Shown: positions 9,438-19,685, numbered from the stretch's first letter. The stretch: 64,000 nt of DNA from Halomonas cerina (GCF_014192215.1 NZ_JACHXP010000011.1:1-64000); one strand, 5' to 3'. Made by a program: numbers and translations. Notes: generated from the letters alone by a model not told the origin.

Positions 9438-11056
9438 TCCTGCGGCTTGCGCGCATCGTCTGGGTGATCACTCGCTACCGGCTCGACACCCTGATTCCCC
9501 TGGAGCGGCTGCCCTGGTGGCTACGCGGCCTGTTCACGCTCTCGCCGCTGCGCCTGGTGCCGATCGGTGTGCGACCCCGAGGGGAGCGACTGCGCCTGGC
9601 CCTGGAAGCGCTGGGCCCGATCTTCGTCAAGTTCGGCCAGGTGCTGTCGACCCGGCGCGACCTCTTCCCCGAGGACATCGCCGACGAACTCCGGCGCCTG
9701 CAGGATCAGGTGCCGCCCTTTCCGGGTCAGCAGGCCATGGCCCTGGTGGAAGAGGAGTTGGCCATGCCACTGGCCCAGGCCTTCGACCACTTCGCGCCCG
9801 AGCCGCTGGCCTCGGCTTCCATCGCCCAGGTACATGCAGCGCGACTCCACGACGGCGAGGAGGTGGTGGTCAAGATCATCCGTCCGGGCATCGAGCGGGT
9901 GATGCGCCAGGACATGGCGCTGATGTATCGTTTCGCCAGTGTGCTGGCACGGATTCCCGAGGCCCGCCGACTGCGGCCCGTGGAGGTGGTGCGCGACTAC
10001 GAGTCGACCCTGTTCGACGAACTCGACCTGACCAAGGAGGCGGCCAACACCTCCCAGTTGAAGCGCAACTTCCGCCATTCGCCGCTGCTCTACGTGCCGG
10101 GCATCCACTGGGCGCTGACTCGCCGCCGGGTCATGGTCCAGGAGCGCATCCATGGCGTGCCGGTCGCCGATACCGTGGCGCTTCTCGCCCAGGGCACCGA
10201 CCTCAAGAAGCTGGCCGAGCGCGGCGTGGAGATCTTCTTCACCCAAGTGTTCCGTGACAATTTCTTCCATGCCGATATGCACCCCGGCAATATCTTCGTG
10301 GCCCATGGCGACCCGAGGGACCCGCAGTACATCGCCATCGACTGCGGCATCGTCGGCAGCCTCACCCGCGAGGACCAGGACTACCTGGCGCGCAATCTGC
10401 TGGCCTTCTTCCACCAGGATTACTATGAAGTAGCCGCCCTGCACATCGAGTCGGGCTGGGTCGGCGAGGATACCCGGGCCAACGAGTTCGCCGCCGCGGT
10501 GCGTACCGTCTGTGAGCCGATCCTCGAGAAGCCGCTCAAGGATATTTCCTTCGGCCAGGTGCTGCTGGGGCTGTTCCAGACGGCGCGGCGCTTCAACATG
10601 GAGGTGCAGCCCCAGCTGGTGCTGCTGCAGAAGACCCTGCTCAATATCGAAGGACTGGGCCGCCAGCTCTATCCCGACCTGGACCTGTGGAGCACCGCCA
10701 AGCCCTTCCTCGAGCAATGGATGAAGGAGCGCGCCGGCACCCGGGGCTTCTGGGAGTCGCTCAAGCGCCAGGCCCCAGAGCTCTCCCGCCAGTTGCCGGA
10801 GCTCCCGGTACTCGCCCACCAGGTGCTCAGCCGAGCCGAGCACGAGCACCACCAGCGCCGACGCCAGGCCGCGGCGATGGGCGATATCCGCCGCCACTTG
10901 ACCCGTCAGGGACAGCATCAGCGCCGGGGACGCCTGGGACTCGTGCTGGTGGCGGTGGCACTTGCCTGGCAACCGCTGGCCGACTGGGCCGCCGATCAGC
11001 CCTGGCCCGTGCTGGCGGCGGCGATCATCGGCGTGCTCCTGCTGGCCTGGCACTGA
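9434..11056 (+). CDS. ubiB: Ubiquinone biosynthesis regulatory ATPase/kinase-like UbiB
   Basis: Atypical kinase-like ATPase of the UbiB/ADCK family, needed for ubiquinone synthesis; 540 residues (E. coli 546). The diagnostic KxGQ motif ([15 protein letters not shown]) is near residue 66. The Ala-rich loop [11 protein letters not shown], the nucleotide site KIIRPGI and [11 protein letters not shown] (about 277-287) follow. Two membrane segments at the C-terminus (about 498-540) anchor it in the inner membrane. It overlaps ubiJ. Confidence 0.95.
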   Translation: MILRLARIVWVITRYRLDTLIPLERLPWWLRGLFTLSPLRLVPIGVRPRGERLRLALEALGPIFVKFGQVLSTRRDLFPEDIADELRRLQDQVPPFPGQQAMALVEEELAMPLAQAFDHFAPEPLASASIAQVHAARLHDGEEVVVKIIRPGIERVMRQDMALMYRFASVLARIPEARRLRPVEVVRDYESTLFDELDLTKEAANTSQLKRNFRHSPLLYVPGIHWALTRRRVMVQERIHGVPVADTVALLAQGTDLKKLAERGVEIFFTQVFRDNFFHADMHPGNIFVAHGDPRDPQYIAIDCGIVGSLTREDQDYLARNLLAFFHQDYYEVAALHIESGWVGEDTRANEFAAAVRTVCEPILEKPLKDISFGQVLLGLFQTARRFNMEVQPQLVLLQKTLLNIEGLGRQLYPDLDLWSTAKPFLEQWMKERAGTRGFWESLKRQAPELSRQLPELPVLAHQVLSRAEHEHHQRRRQAAAMGDIRRHLTRQGQHQRRGRLGLVLVAVALAWQPLADWAADQPWPVLAAAIIGVLLLAWH

Positions 11057-11098
11057 GCCGTTCCTCGACCTCCACCCACCGCAACGGAACCTTCACCC

Positions 11099-11434
11099 AT
11101 GAGTGATATCCTCGAACGCCTCCATGACGTGCTCGAACAGCGCCGGGTAGCGGACCCCGAGACCTCCTATGTCGCCGCCTTGCATCACAAGGGCCTGAAC
11201 AAGATACTCGAGAAGATCGGCGAGGAAGCCACCGAGACGCTGCTGGCCGCCAAGGATGCCCAGGACGGAGGCGAGGCAGAACGCCAGGCAGTGATCGCCG
11301 AAACCGCCGACCTGTGGTTTCATAGTCTTGTGATGCTTTCGCATCTGGAGCTCGACCACCGGATGGTGCTCGATGAGTTGGCCCGGCGCTTCGGTCTATC
11401 CGGGCACGACGAGAAGGCCGCAAGGCCGCAATAG
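11099..11434 (+). CDS. hisE: Phosphoribosyl-ATP pyrophosphatase HisE
   Basis: Second step of histidine synthesis: hydrolyses phosphoribosyl-ATP to phosphoribosyl-AMP. 111 residues of the all-alpha MazG-like NTP-PPase fold, with metal-binding acidic residues in [16 protein letters not shown] and [13 protein letters not shown]. This is a stand-alone HisE. The partner hisI, which in pseudomonads sits just upstream between ubiB and hisE, is not here; only 42 bp separate ubiB and hisE. Confidence 0.93.
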   Translation: MSDILERLHDVLEQRRVADPETSYVAALHHKGLNKILEKIGEEATETLLAAKDAQDGGEAERQAVIAETADLWFHSLVMLSHLELDHRMVLDELARRFGLSGHDEKAARPQ

Positions 11435-11495
11435 CCGCACAGTATGAACTGGCCGTTCCGGCAACCGTCCGGAGCCCCAACCTGAGGAAGTCCCT

Positions 11496-11756
11496 ATGTT
11501 AGGTGGTATCAGTATCTGGCAACTGCTGATCGTTCTCGGCATCATCATCCTGATCTTCGGCACCAAGAAGCTGCGTAATGTCGGCGGCGACCTGGGCGGC
11601 GCCGTGAAGGGGTTCAAGAAGGCCATGCACGACGAAGACAAGCAGACTGAGGAGGACACCGACAAGCCCCAGGCTCAGGTGCGCCATGACAACGAGGGCC
11701 ACACCTACGACGTCAAGGCCGAGCGGAAGTCCGAGGAACAGGAAGAGCGCAAGTAA
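11496..11756 (+). CDS. tatA: Sec-independent (Tat) translocase subunit TatA
   Basis: 86 residues (E. coli 89). A membrane segment at about 4-20 ([19 protein letters not shown]) is followed by the FGTKKL hinge, an amphipathic helix ([15 protein letters not shown]) and a charged, strongly acidic tail. TatA oligomers form the pore-like assembly for folded proteins. GAGGAAG precedes the ATG. It heads tatABC. A Tat substrate, phoX, lies about 5 kb away. Confidence 0.95.
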   Translation: MLGGISIWQLLIVLGIIILIFGTKKLRNVGGDLGGAVKGFKKAMHDEDKQTEEDTDKPQAQVRHDNEGHTYDVKAERKSEEQEERK

Positions 11757-11762
11757 ACCGCC

Positions 11763-12227
11763 ATGTTCGACATCGGCTTTCTCGAACTGCTGATCATCGG
11801 CGTGGTGGGCCTGCTGGTGCTGGGTCCCGAGCGCTTGCCCAAGGCGGCGCGCACCCTCGGCCTGTGGATCGGCAAGATCAAGCGGACCGTCTCGGGCATG
11901 CAACGCGAAATCAGCGCCCAGCTCGAGGCGGAGGAGCTGCGTCAGAAGCTCGACGAGCAGCAGAAGAAGCTCGACGAGAGCGTCAACCGCGTCAAGCGCG
12001 ATGTGGAAGGCCTCGCCGACGAGCCACCGACACGCCGCGCTACGGCATCGACCACCCGCCCCGCCGATACGAGCGACAGGGGTGCCAACGATGCCCGGCA
12101 GGCGCCGGAGGCATCCGCCGAGACCCGGCTCGAGGACGCCCTCTCCCGGGCACGGCTCGAGCCTGCCGATGACCGCCATGCCCCGACCGATGCCCCTGCT
12201 GCCGACAAGGACTCGCCCTCCCGATGA
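11763..12227 (+). CDS. tatB: Tat translocase receptor subunit TatB
   Basis: 154 residues. The N-terminus MFDIGFLELLIIGVVGLLVLGPERLP is typical of TatB and sets it apart from TatA; the Glu and the GPERLP hinge are conserved. An amphipathic helix, a coiled segment (EAEELRQKLDEQQKKLDES) and a long low-complexity tail follow. TatB forms the twin-arginine receptor with TatC. The stop overlaps the tatC start by 4 nt (ATGA). Confidence 0.93.
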   Translation: MFDIGFLELLIIGVVGLLVLGPERLPKAARTLGLWIGKIKRTVSGMQREISAQLEAEELRQKLDEQQKKLDESVNRVKRDVEGLADEPPTRRATASTTRPADTSDRGANDARQAPEASAETRLEDALSRARLEPADDRHAPTDAPAADKDSPSR

Positions 12228-12988
12228 GCAACGCCGGTGAACCGCCCCAGGAACCGAAGCAGGCCCCGCTGATCGAGCACCTGATCGAGTTGCGCTCGCG
12301 GCTGATGCATGCGGTGATCGCGATCCTGGTGATCTTCCTGGGCCTCTATGCCTTCGCCAACGACATCTATGGCTTCGTCGCCGAGCCGCTGATGGCATTG
12401 CTGCCGGAAGGCTCGCAGATGATCGCTACCGAGGTGGCCTCACCCTTCCTGGCGCCCTTCAAACTGACTCTGGTGGTGGCGGTGTTCATCGCCGTGCCCT
12501 ACGTCCTCCACCAGGCCTGGGCCTTCGTGGCCCCCGGCCTCTACGACAACGAGAAGGCGCTGGCCCTGCCGATCCTGGCCTCCAGTGTGGCGCTTTTCTA
12601 TGCCGGGGCCGCCTTCGCTTACTACGTGGTCTTCCCGCTGCTGTTCCAGTTCTTCACCCAGACCGGGCCTGAGAACGTGGCGGTGATGACCGACATCAAC
12701 CAGTACCTGAACTTCGTTCTCAAGCTGTTCTTCGCCTTCGGGGTGGCCTTCGAGATCCCCATCGCCACCTTCCTGTTGATCCTCTCCGGCGCCACCACGG
12801 TGGAGAGCCTGTCACGCAAGCGTCCCTACATCATTCTCGGCTGCTTCGTGGTCGGCATGCTGCTGACCCCGCCGGACGTGGTCTCCCAGAGCCTGTTGGC
12901 GGTCCCCATGTACCTGCTCTACGAGGTGGGACTGCTGTTCGGCCGCCTGGTGCGGCGTAAGCGGGAGCGCGAGGAAGACGGCGAATAG
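12224..12988 (+). CDS. tatC: Tat translocase receptor subunit TatC
   Basis: Polytopic inner-membrane protein with six predicted segments; 254 residues (E. coli 258). It carries the family signature LIEHLIELRSRLMHAV, the SPF motif region EVASPFLAPFKL and the GVAFEIPIATFLLI segment. It recognises the SRRxFLK-type signal together with TatB. The TAG at 12986-12988 is the start point of a GCGCCCA heptad array. Confidence 0.96.
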   Translation: MSNAGEPPQEPKQAPLIEHLIELRSRLMHAVIAILVIFLGLYAFANDIYGFVAEPLMALLPEGSQMIATEVASPFLAPFKLTLVVAVFIAVPYVLHQAWAFVAPGLYDNEKALALPILASSVALFYAGAAFAYYVVFPLLFQFFTQTGPENVAVMTDINQYLNFVLKLFFAFGVAFEIPIATFLLILSGATTVESLSRKRPYIILGCFVVGMLLTPPDVVSQSLLAVPMYLLYEVGLLFGRLVRRKREREEDGE

Positions 12989-13044
12989 CGCCCAGCGCCC
13001 AGCGCCCAGCGCCCAGCGCCCAGCGCCCAGCGCCCAGCGCCCAG
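12988..13044 (+). repeat. Heptad tandem array, 8 x CGCCCAG
   Basis: Eight perfect copies (12989-13044 counted after the TAG, or GCGCCCA 12988-13043 counted from its G), fused to the tatC stop. One copy of the same unit occurs in inverse orientation at 13151-13157, beside the converging elbB gene, so the two ends of this intergenic region could pair. Confidence 0.97.
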
Positions 13045-13079
13045 CGGGATGATGCCATCGACAAGTCTGGGATTAACAA

Positions 13080-13116
13080 GAGCCCCCGTCGGATTCGATC
13101 CAACAGGGGCTCGTTT
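13080..13116. terminator. Bidirectional terminator between tatC and elbB
   Basis: GAGCCCC (13080-13086) pairs with GGGGCTC (13106-13112), and an inner stem GGAT/ATCC closes a TCG loop. The plus strand continues GTTTT and the minus strand TTGTT. It would end tatABC from the left and elbB from the right. Confidence 0.75.
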
Positions 13117-13150
13117 TCACCTCGATACCTGCCGCCCGTCGCCAAGCGAC

Positions 13151-13178
13151 TGGGCGCTCGGCGCTTGTAGCTCGACGC
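13151..13178 (-). repeat. Degenerate heptads directly after the elbB stop
   Basis: Read on the minus strand after the elbB TAA: GCGTCGA, GCTACAA, GCGCCGA, GCGCCCA. Each is 7 bp, starts with GC and stays in register. The last unit is identical to the unit amplified behind tatC on the opposite strand. Confidence 0.75.
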
Positions 13179-13841
13179 TTACAGACCCATCAGTTCATCG
13201 ATGCGATCGACCAGCTTGAAGATGCCGGCGGCGGCCTCGCTGAGGCGAGTCGCCAGCATGTAGGCGGGCGTGGTGACCACGCGGTTCTCGAAGTCCACCA
13301 CGATATCGTCGACGGCGCAGCGGCGATGCAGCCCGCCCATGGCACTGATCGCCCCAGACATTCCCGGGTCATTGCCGATGGTCACAGCGATCCCCGGCCC
13401 GAGCAGGCGCGGCACCAGCACCGGGGCGACGCACATCAGGCCGATCGGCTTGCGCGTCTCATGGAACCCGGCCAGGGCCTCGACGAGGGCGTCGAGCACC
13501 ACCATGTCGGCGCCCGCCTCGGCGAAATTCGACAGGTTCTTGGCCGCGCCAAACCCGCCCGGCAGGATCACCGCATCGAAGTCCTCCGCCACGAGTTCGG
13601 CGAGCGGTGTGATCACACCGCGAGCCAGGCGCGCGGACTCGGTGAGGACATTGCGCCGTTCGCCCTCGGCCACCTCGTCGTGCCGATGATCGACCACATC
13701 ATGCTGGTCGATGTCCGGCGCGAAGCAGCGATAGCCGATGCCCAGTTGGTCCAGGCGCAGCAGCGTCAGCGTGGCCTCGTAAATCTCGGTACCGTCCTGG
13801 ACCCCGCACCCCGAGAGAATGACCGCGACCTGTTTGCTCAT
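13179..13841 (-). CDS. elbB: Isoprenoid biosynthesis-associated glyoxalase ElbB (DJ-1/PfpI family)
   Basis: 220 residues (E. coli ElbB 217). A class I glutamine-amidotransferase-like fold with the nucleophile elbow Cys in GLMCVAPVL. Other signatures are SGCGVQDGTEIYEA and AVILPGGFGAAKNL. ElbB has weak glyoxalase activity in E. coli and was linked genetically to isoprenoid synthesis; its true substrate is unclear. The start at 13841 has AAGGAG 7 nt upstream, while the longer ORF to 13973 adds non-family residues. It converges on tatC. Confidence 0.9.
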   Translation of the reverse strand: MSKQVAVILSGCGVQDGTEIYEATLTLLRLDQLGIGYRCFAPDIDQHDVVDHRHDEVAEGERRNVLTESARLARGVITPLAELVAEDFDAVILPGGFGAAKNLSNFAEAGADMVVLDALVEALAGFHETRKPIGLMCVAPVLVPRLLGPGIAVTIGNDPGMSGAISAMGGLHRRCAVDDIVVDFENRVVTTPAYMLATRLSEAAAGIFKLVDRIDELMGL

Positions 13842-13958
13842 CTCGTTCTCCTTGGAAGCCTTGCTCCTGCCCACCGGCAGGGCCGCAAATCGTGAGCCCT
13901 TCACTTTAGAGAGTCCCCCCGGGCGCGACAAGGCGCGGCTTTCGACCCGACGCTGCAC

Positions 13959-13967
13959 TGATATACT
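13959..13967 (+). promoter_or_regulatory. Candidate hemB promoter (extended -10)
   Basis: TGATATACT: TATACT (13962-13967) with an extended TG upstream, about 80 bp before the hemB start. There is no good -35, which fits an extended -10 promoter. The call is from sequence only. Confidence 0.45.
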
Positions 13968-14030
13968 CGTCACGATGTCATCGTATCGTCATCCAGCGCC
14001 GTCACACTCCTTACCTGGCGGCCCTGGTGA

Positions 14031-15056
<1,026 letters not shown>

Positions 15057-15106
15057 TCCGCCGGGGGATGTCATGCTGCCCTTCCGGCCCACGACAGGGA
15101 ACTCTC

Positions 15107-17308
15107 ATGGACCACACCCCCCACCCACCCCCTGCGAGCGCTACCGCGCCGGAGGGTACCGAGATCGCAAGCGAGCCGCCGGCCCCGCGGCTCAACCAGA
15201 CCCGCACCGGCATCAAGCCCAAGGCGATGCCGGACCCGGAAGCAGACCTGGCAGACCCGGGCCTGTACTTCAACCGCGAGCTTTCGCACCTGCAGTTCAA
15301 CATCCGGGTCCTCGAGCAGGCGCTCGATGAGGCGCACCCCCTGCTCAACCGGCTGATGTTTTTGCTGATCTTCTCCTCCAACCTGGACGAGTTCTTCGAG
15401 ATCCGAGTGGCCGGACTGAAGAACCAGGTGGCACTGGGCGACGAGAGCAGCGGGGCCGACGGGCGCCCACCTCGCTCGGTGCTCGGCGAGATCAGCCAGA
15501 TCGCCCACGCCCAGGTGGAACGCCAGTACCAGATCCTTAACGAGCGACTGATCCCCGAGCTCGAAGCCCAGGGGCTACGCTTCCGCCGCCGTGGCAGCTG
15601 GACCCAGGCCCAGGCCGCCTGGATCCACGACTACTTCACCACCGAGATCACTCCGGTGGTCAGCCCCATCGGGCTCGATCCTTCGCACCCCTTCCCGCGA
15701 TTGGTCAACAAGAGTCTCAACTTCATCGTCGAGCTCGAGGGCAAGGATGCCTTCGGTCGCGAGGGTGGCCTTGCCATCTTGCCGGCCCCACGCTCCCTGC
15801 CCCGGGTGATCGCCCTGCCCGAGGAACTCTGCGAGGAGGGGTTCACCGAGTATGTCTTCCTCTCATCGATGATCCACGCCCATGCCGAGGAGGTCTTCCC
15901 CGGCATGGCGGTACGCGGCTGCTATCAGTTCCGCCTGACCCGCAACGCCGACCTCTCGGTGGACCCGGAAGAGGTCTCGGATCTGGCCTCGGCGCTGCGC
16001 GGCGAGCTGCTGGCGCGTCGCTACGGCAGCGGTGTGCGCCTCGAAGTGGCCGACAACTGCCCGGAGGAACTGGCCGAGTTCCTGCTCAAGCAGTTCGAGC
16101 TGGACGCGGCCGACCTTTACCGGGTCAACGGCCCGGTCAACCTGACGCGCATGATGTCGGTGCTGGGCGAGGTACAACGCGCCGAACTGCTGTACCGCCC
16201 CTTCTCGCCGGGCCTGCCCAAGAGCCTGCGCAAGCAGGAGAGCCTGTTCGCGGCCATCGCCGAGGGCGATATCCTGCTCCACCACCCCTTCCAGTCCTTC
16301 TCGCCCGTGGAGGAACTCGCCCGCGAAGCGGCCCGAAATCCGGACGTGCTGGCCATCAAGCAGACCCTCTATCGCACCGGCGCCGATTCCCCCATCGTCA
16401 ATGCTCTGGTGGAAGCCGCCGGCAACGGCAAGGAAGTCACGGTGGTAATCGAGTTGCGTGCCCGCTTCGACGAGGCCGATAACCTGGCGCTCGCGTCGCG
16501 GCTGCAGGAGGCGGGCGCCATCGTCATCTACGGTGTCATGGCCTACAAGACCCACGCCAAGATGATGCACATCGTGCGCCGTGAGAAGGGACAGCTGCGC
16601 CACTACGCCCACCTGGGCACCGGCAACTACCATTCCAAGACCGCAAAGCTCTACACCGATTATAGCCTGTTGACCGCCCATCCCACCCTCTGTGCCGATG
16701 TGCACAAGGTGTTCCAGCAGCTCTCCGGCATGGGCCGCGCCCGGCAGATCGAGAAACTGCTGCACGCCCCCTTCACGCTCCACGAGCGCCTGGTGGCGAT
16801 GATCGACCGCGAGGCCGCCATCGCCCGTAAGGGCAAGCGCGCCCATATCATCATCAAGTGCAACTCGTTGACCGAGCCCAAGCTGATCCAGGCCCTCTAC
16901 CGCGCCTCCCAGGCCGGCGTGGAGTGCGACTTGATCATCCGCGGCATGTGCTGCCTGCGCCCGGCCATCCCGGGCATCTCCGAGCATATCCGGGTGCGCT
17001 CGATCATCGGCCGCTTCCTCGAGCACACCCGAGTGTTCCATTTCCACAACGACGGCAAGCCCGAGACCTGGTGCTCGAGCGCCGACTTCATGGCCCGCAA
17101 CATGTTCCACCGGGTGGAGACCTGCTTCCCGCTGCTGGACAAGAAGCTGGCCGCCCGGGTGCGCAAGGACCTCGAGACCTACCTGGTGGACAACTGCCAG
17201 AGCTGGCTACTGCAGGGGGACGGCACCTACGTCAAGCAGAACCCAGGCGATGCCGCGCCGATCAGCGCCCAGGAGACCCTGCTCTACGCCTACGCGGCCC
17301 GCGCCTGA
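15107..17308 (+). CDS. ppk1: Polyphosphate kinase 1
   Basis: Reversible synthesis of inorganic polyphosphate from ATP; a membrane-associated tetramer. 733 residues (E. coli 688), the excess being an N-terminal Pro/Ala/Thr-rich tail of about 45 residues. The catalytic histidines of the two phospholipase-D-like halves are at about 483 (YKTHAKMMH) and 640 (RFLEHTRVF). HLGTGNYHSKTAKLYTDYSLL is the PPK signature. ATG 15107 is 8 nt after AGGGA; the upstream in-frame ATG at 14981 lies inside hemB. It converges on phoX. Confidence 0.95.
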   Translation: MDHTPHPPPASATAPEGTEIASEPPAPRLNQTRTGIKPKAMPDPEADLADPGLYFNRELSHLQFNIRVLEQALDEAHPLLNRLMFLLIFSSNLDEFFEIRVAGLKNQVALGDESSGADGRPPRSVLGEISQIAHAQVERQYQILNERLIPELEAQGLRFRRRGSWTQAQAAWIHDYFTTEITPVVSPIGLDPSHPFPRLVNKSLNFIVELEGKDAFGREGGLAILPAPRSLPRVIALPEELCEEGFTEYVFLSSMIHAHAEEVFPGMAVRGCYQFRLTRNADLSVDPEEVSDLASALRGELLARRYGSGVRLEVADNCPEELAEFLLKQFELDAADLYRVNGPVNLTRMMSVLGEVQRAELLYRPFSPGLPKSLRKQESLFAAIAEGDILLHHPFQSFSPVEELAREAARNPDVLAIKQTLYRTGADSPIVNALVEAAGNGKEVTVVIELRARFDEADNLALASRLQEAGAIVIYGVMAYKTHAKMMHIVRREKGQLRHYAHLGTGNYHSKTAKLYTDYSLLTAHPTLCADVHKVFQQLSGMGRARQIEKLLHAPFTLHERLVAMIDREAAIARKGKRAHIIIKCNSLTEPKLIQALYRASQAGVECDLIIRGMCCLRPAIPGISEHIRVRSIIGRFLEHTRVFHFHNDGKPETWCSSADFMARNMFHRVETCFPLLDKKLAARVRKDLETYLVDNCQSWLLQGDGTYVKQNPGDAAPISAQETLLYAYAARA

Positions 17309-17417
17309 GCGAAGCTGGAAGCCAGCATGATCCCGCTAACGCTGGGGTCAAGGTTTACTCTTCCGGCTTCAAGCTCAAGCCCGCGAAGCGGGCGCTCTTC
17401 CAGCTTCTCGCTTTCGG
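17309..17417. repeat. Convergent ppk1/phoX spacer with decayed heptads and inverted repeats
   Basis: GAAGCTGGAAG (17311-17321), just after the ppk1 stop, recurs as an exact inverse (17397-17407) near the phoX stop. Read from phoX, the tail contains GCGAGAA and GCTGGAA, heptads in the style of the other arrays. A tight hairpin GCCCGC-GAA-GCGGGC (17379-17393) lies between and may act as a terminator, although no T-run follows. Confidence 0.6.
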
Positions 17418-19547
17418 TTACACGCCGATCTTGCCGCCATCCTGCTTCTGGATCACCACCGTGGCGGCACGTGGGCGCACCGTGCCCTCGGCGGGCACCG
17501 TGGCATCGGCCGAGGCCGGCCAGTTGCCCGGGTGCTGGATGTTGATGAACAGCGCGGTCTTGTCCGGGGTGGCGAAGATCCCGGTCACCTCGCAGCCGTT
17601 GGGGCCGACGGCGAAGCGCTTCACCTGCTCCTGGTTCGCGCCCGAGACCACCGCCGCGCTGCCATCGGCGCGCTGAAGTGCTGCCGGCACGACCGCCAGC
17701 AGTTGGTCGTTGGTGGTCTCGGCGACGCCTTCATAGCCGTTATCGGTCTCGATCCACAGGATGCCCTGGTCATCACCGCGCTCATCGAACCACAGGCCAT
17801 CGGGGCTGGCGAACTGGTTCATCTCGGTCAGGCCGGAGAGATTGTCGGTATCCGACGCGGCCGCGCCGAACACGAACACCTCCCAGTCGAAGCGCGTGAC
17901 GTCATCGCCTTCGCGCCAGCGAATGATCTGCCCCGCCTCGTTGTTGGCCCGGGGATTGGCCGCGTTGACGGGTGCCGTGGCGTAGCCCGAGCCCGGCATC
18001 TCGATGGCCTCGCCGGCATGGGTAAAGGTCGGCGCGGTGCCCTCGGCGGTACGCTTCGAGTTGTTGGTCAGCGTCATGTAGACGTCGCCGGAGGTCGGGT
18101 CCACCGCCCCCCACTCGGGGCGATCCATAGGGGTGGCGCCCATCAGGTCGGCGGCGTCGCAGGTGTGGATGATCACGCCGGCCTGATCATCGGCGGCCAG
18201 CCCCAGAGCCTCGGCCAGGGGGCGTCCGTCGGGCGTGACCGACGCCGGCGTCAGCGGAAGCCATTCGCCGCGGCCGTCGGCATCGAAGCGCGCCACGTAG
18301 AGGGTGCCCTCGTCCAGGTACTTGGCCCCGATCGCCAGACGGTCGGCCTCGGCCCCGGGCGCATGGGCATCGGCCGGGTCCCAGGCAGCGGCCGAAACGA
18401 ACTTATAGATGTACTCGTTGCGCGAGTCGTGACCGGAGTAGAACACCACCGGCTCACCGGCGTCGAGCTTGCCCGGCCAGCAGCCCTCGTGGCGGAAGCG
18501 GCCCAGGGCGGTGCGCTTCACCGCCTGCTCGCCGCTGTAGGGATCGATCTCGACGATATAGCCGAACTGACGCGCCTCGTTGCGATAGTCGCCGCTGGCG
18601 TCGTCGGCCGTGGGGTTGCCGATCAGGCGGGTAAACTCGTCTTCACGCTCGCTTTCGTCGCCGGCGGCGGTCTCCCAGCCATAGCGGCCGCGGCCAGTGG
18701 CGATGCCCAGGCGGTTATCGTCCCGGGTGCGCCCCTCGTCCTTGACGAAGTAGTCCGGCCAGTTTTCCTCGCAGGTCAGGTAGGTGCCCCAGGGCGTATA
18801 GCCGTTGGCGCAGTTGTTGTTGGTGCCACGAGCGATGGTGCCCTGGGGCGAGTACCGGGTCTTGACGTAGTCGCTGCCGGCTACGGGACCGGCCAGGTGC
18901 ATCGGCGTGGCACTGGTGAAGCGCCGGTTGTGTGGCGAGCCAGTGACGTGGCTCCAGCGGCCGTCGGCGTTCTTCTTGACCTCGACCACGGTGACGCCAT
19001 GGGCGTTGATCTCGGTGCGCACCTCATCGGCGGGACGCCGGCCCTCGGCCAGGTTGGTGGGGCCGCCCTGGGGCCCCCAGAGGGCATGCTCGTCGATGTA
19101 CTCGTTGTTCATCACCAGCAGGAAGTGCTGGGATGCCGTCGCGGTATCCAGCGCGAAGGGGTGCATGCCGTCATGATGCATGCCGACACTGGCGGCCTGG
19201 CGCTCCGGCGTCATGGCCAGGTCCTCGCTCCATTCCGACGCGCCGTCGTTCAGCGGCGTGCCCCAAGGCACCAGTACCTGGGCGGTGTACGCTGGTGGCA
19301 CCACCATCGCGTCGGTGCGCGAGCCGGCGATGGCGTCGAAGGCCAGCGTCAGTGGCTTCTTGGCCATGCCCTCTTCATGGCGGTCGGCGAGGGCCGATAG
19401 TCCGAAACCGCCCAGCATGGTCATGGCCGCCATGCCCATGCCGCCTTTCATCACCTCGCGACGCGAGACGTGGCGCTCCAGCACCGAGGAGAAAGGCGTG
19501 TTGCTGCTGGGGTTCAAGAGACGATGATCTTCGATTTCCTTGCTCAT
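17418..19547 (-). CDS. phoX: PhoX-family alkaline phosphatase (DUF839), Tat-exported
   Basis: 709 residues. The N-terminus carries a twin-arginine signal: RR at 29-30 in SRREVMKGG, then a hydrophobic stretch MGMAAMTMLGGFGLSALA. The mature part belongs to the PhoX/DUF839 family (NNCANGYTPWGTYLTCEENW, RHEGCWPGKLDAGEPVVFYSGHD, DGLWFDERGDDQGILWIETDNG). These are calcium/iron-dependent phosphomonoesterases that release phosphate outside the cytoplasm. The start at 19547 has GAGG 6 nt upstream. tatABC is close by, ppk1 converges, and a Pho-box-like site lies upstream. Confidence 0.9.
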   Translation of the reverse strand: MSKEIEDHRLLNPSSNTPFSSVLERHVSRREVMKGGMGMAAMTMLGGFGLSALADRHEEGMAKKPLTLAFDAIAGSRTDAMVVPPAYTAQVLVPWGTPLNDGASEWSEDLAMTPERQAASVGMHHDGMHPFALDTATASQHFLLVMNNEYIDEHALWGPQGGPTNLAEGRRPADEVRTEINAHGVTVVEVKKNADGRWSHVTGSPHNRRFTSATPMHLAGPVAGSDYVKTRYSPQGTIARGTNNNCANGYTPWGTYLTCEENWPDYFVKDEGRTRDDNRLGIATGRGRYGWETAAGDESEREDEFTRLIGNPTADDASGDYRNEARQFGYIVEIDPYSGEQAVKRTALGRFRHEGCWPGKLDAGEPVVFYSGHDSRNEYIYKFVSAAAWDPADAHAPGAEADRLAIGAKYLDEGTLYVARFDADGRGEWLPLTPASVTPDGRPLAEALGLAADDQAGVIIHTCDAADLMGATPMDRPEWGAVDPTSGDVYMTLTNNSKRTAEGTAPTFTHAGEAIEMPGSGYATAPVNAANPRANNEAGQIIRWREGDDVTRFDWEVFVFGAAASDTDNLSGLTEMNQFASPDGLWFDERGDDQGILWIETDNGYEGVAETTNDQLLAVVPAALQRADGSAAVVSGANQEQVKRFAVGPNGCEVTGIFATPDKTALFINIQHPGNWPASADATVPAEGTVRPRAATVVIQKQDGGKIGV

Positions 19548-19631
19548 GAGGGTCCTCACTCGTCACGCTGGTGCGGGGCGCGGCACTGGCAAGGCCGCGC
19601 ATCGATGCAAGGAGGACGATACCCAAGCCAG

Positions 19632-19649
19632 GTGACAGGAGGATGACGC
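19632..19649 (-). promoter_or_regulatory. Pho-box-like site upstream of phoX
   Basis: On the minus strand: GCGTCAT-CCTC-CTGTCAC, i.e. two 7-bp half sites 11 bp apart, matching CTGTCAT-N4-CTGTCAT at 11 of 14 positions. It lies about 85 bp before the phoX ATG, a sensible place for PhoB. Binding itself is inferred. Confidence 0.55.
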
Positions 19650-19685
19650 CCGCCGCCCCCTCGAACGGGCGAGCGGGAAGATGCG

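Noticed and set aside
17532..19400. Plus-strand ORF (622 codons) opposite phoX
   Set aside because: Shadow ORF; PhoX with its Tat signal explains the region.
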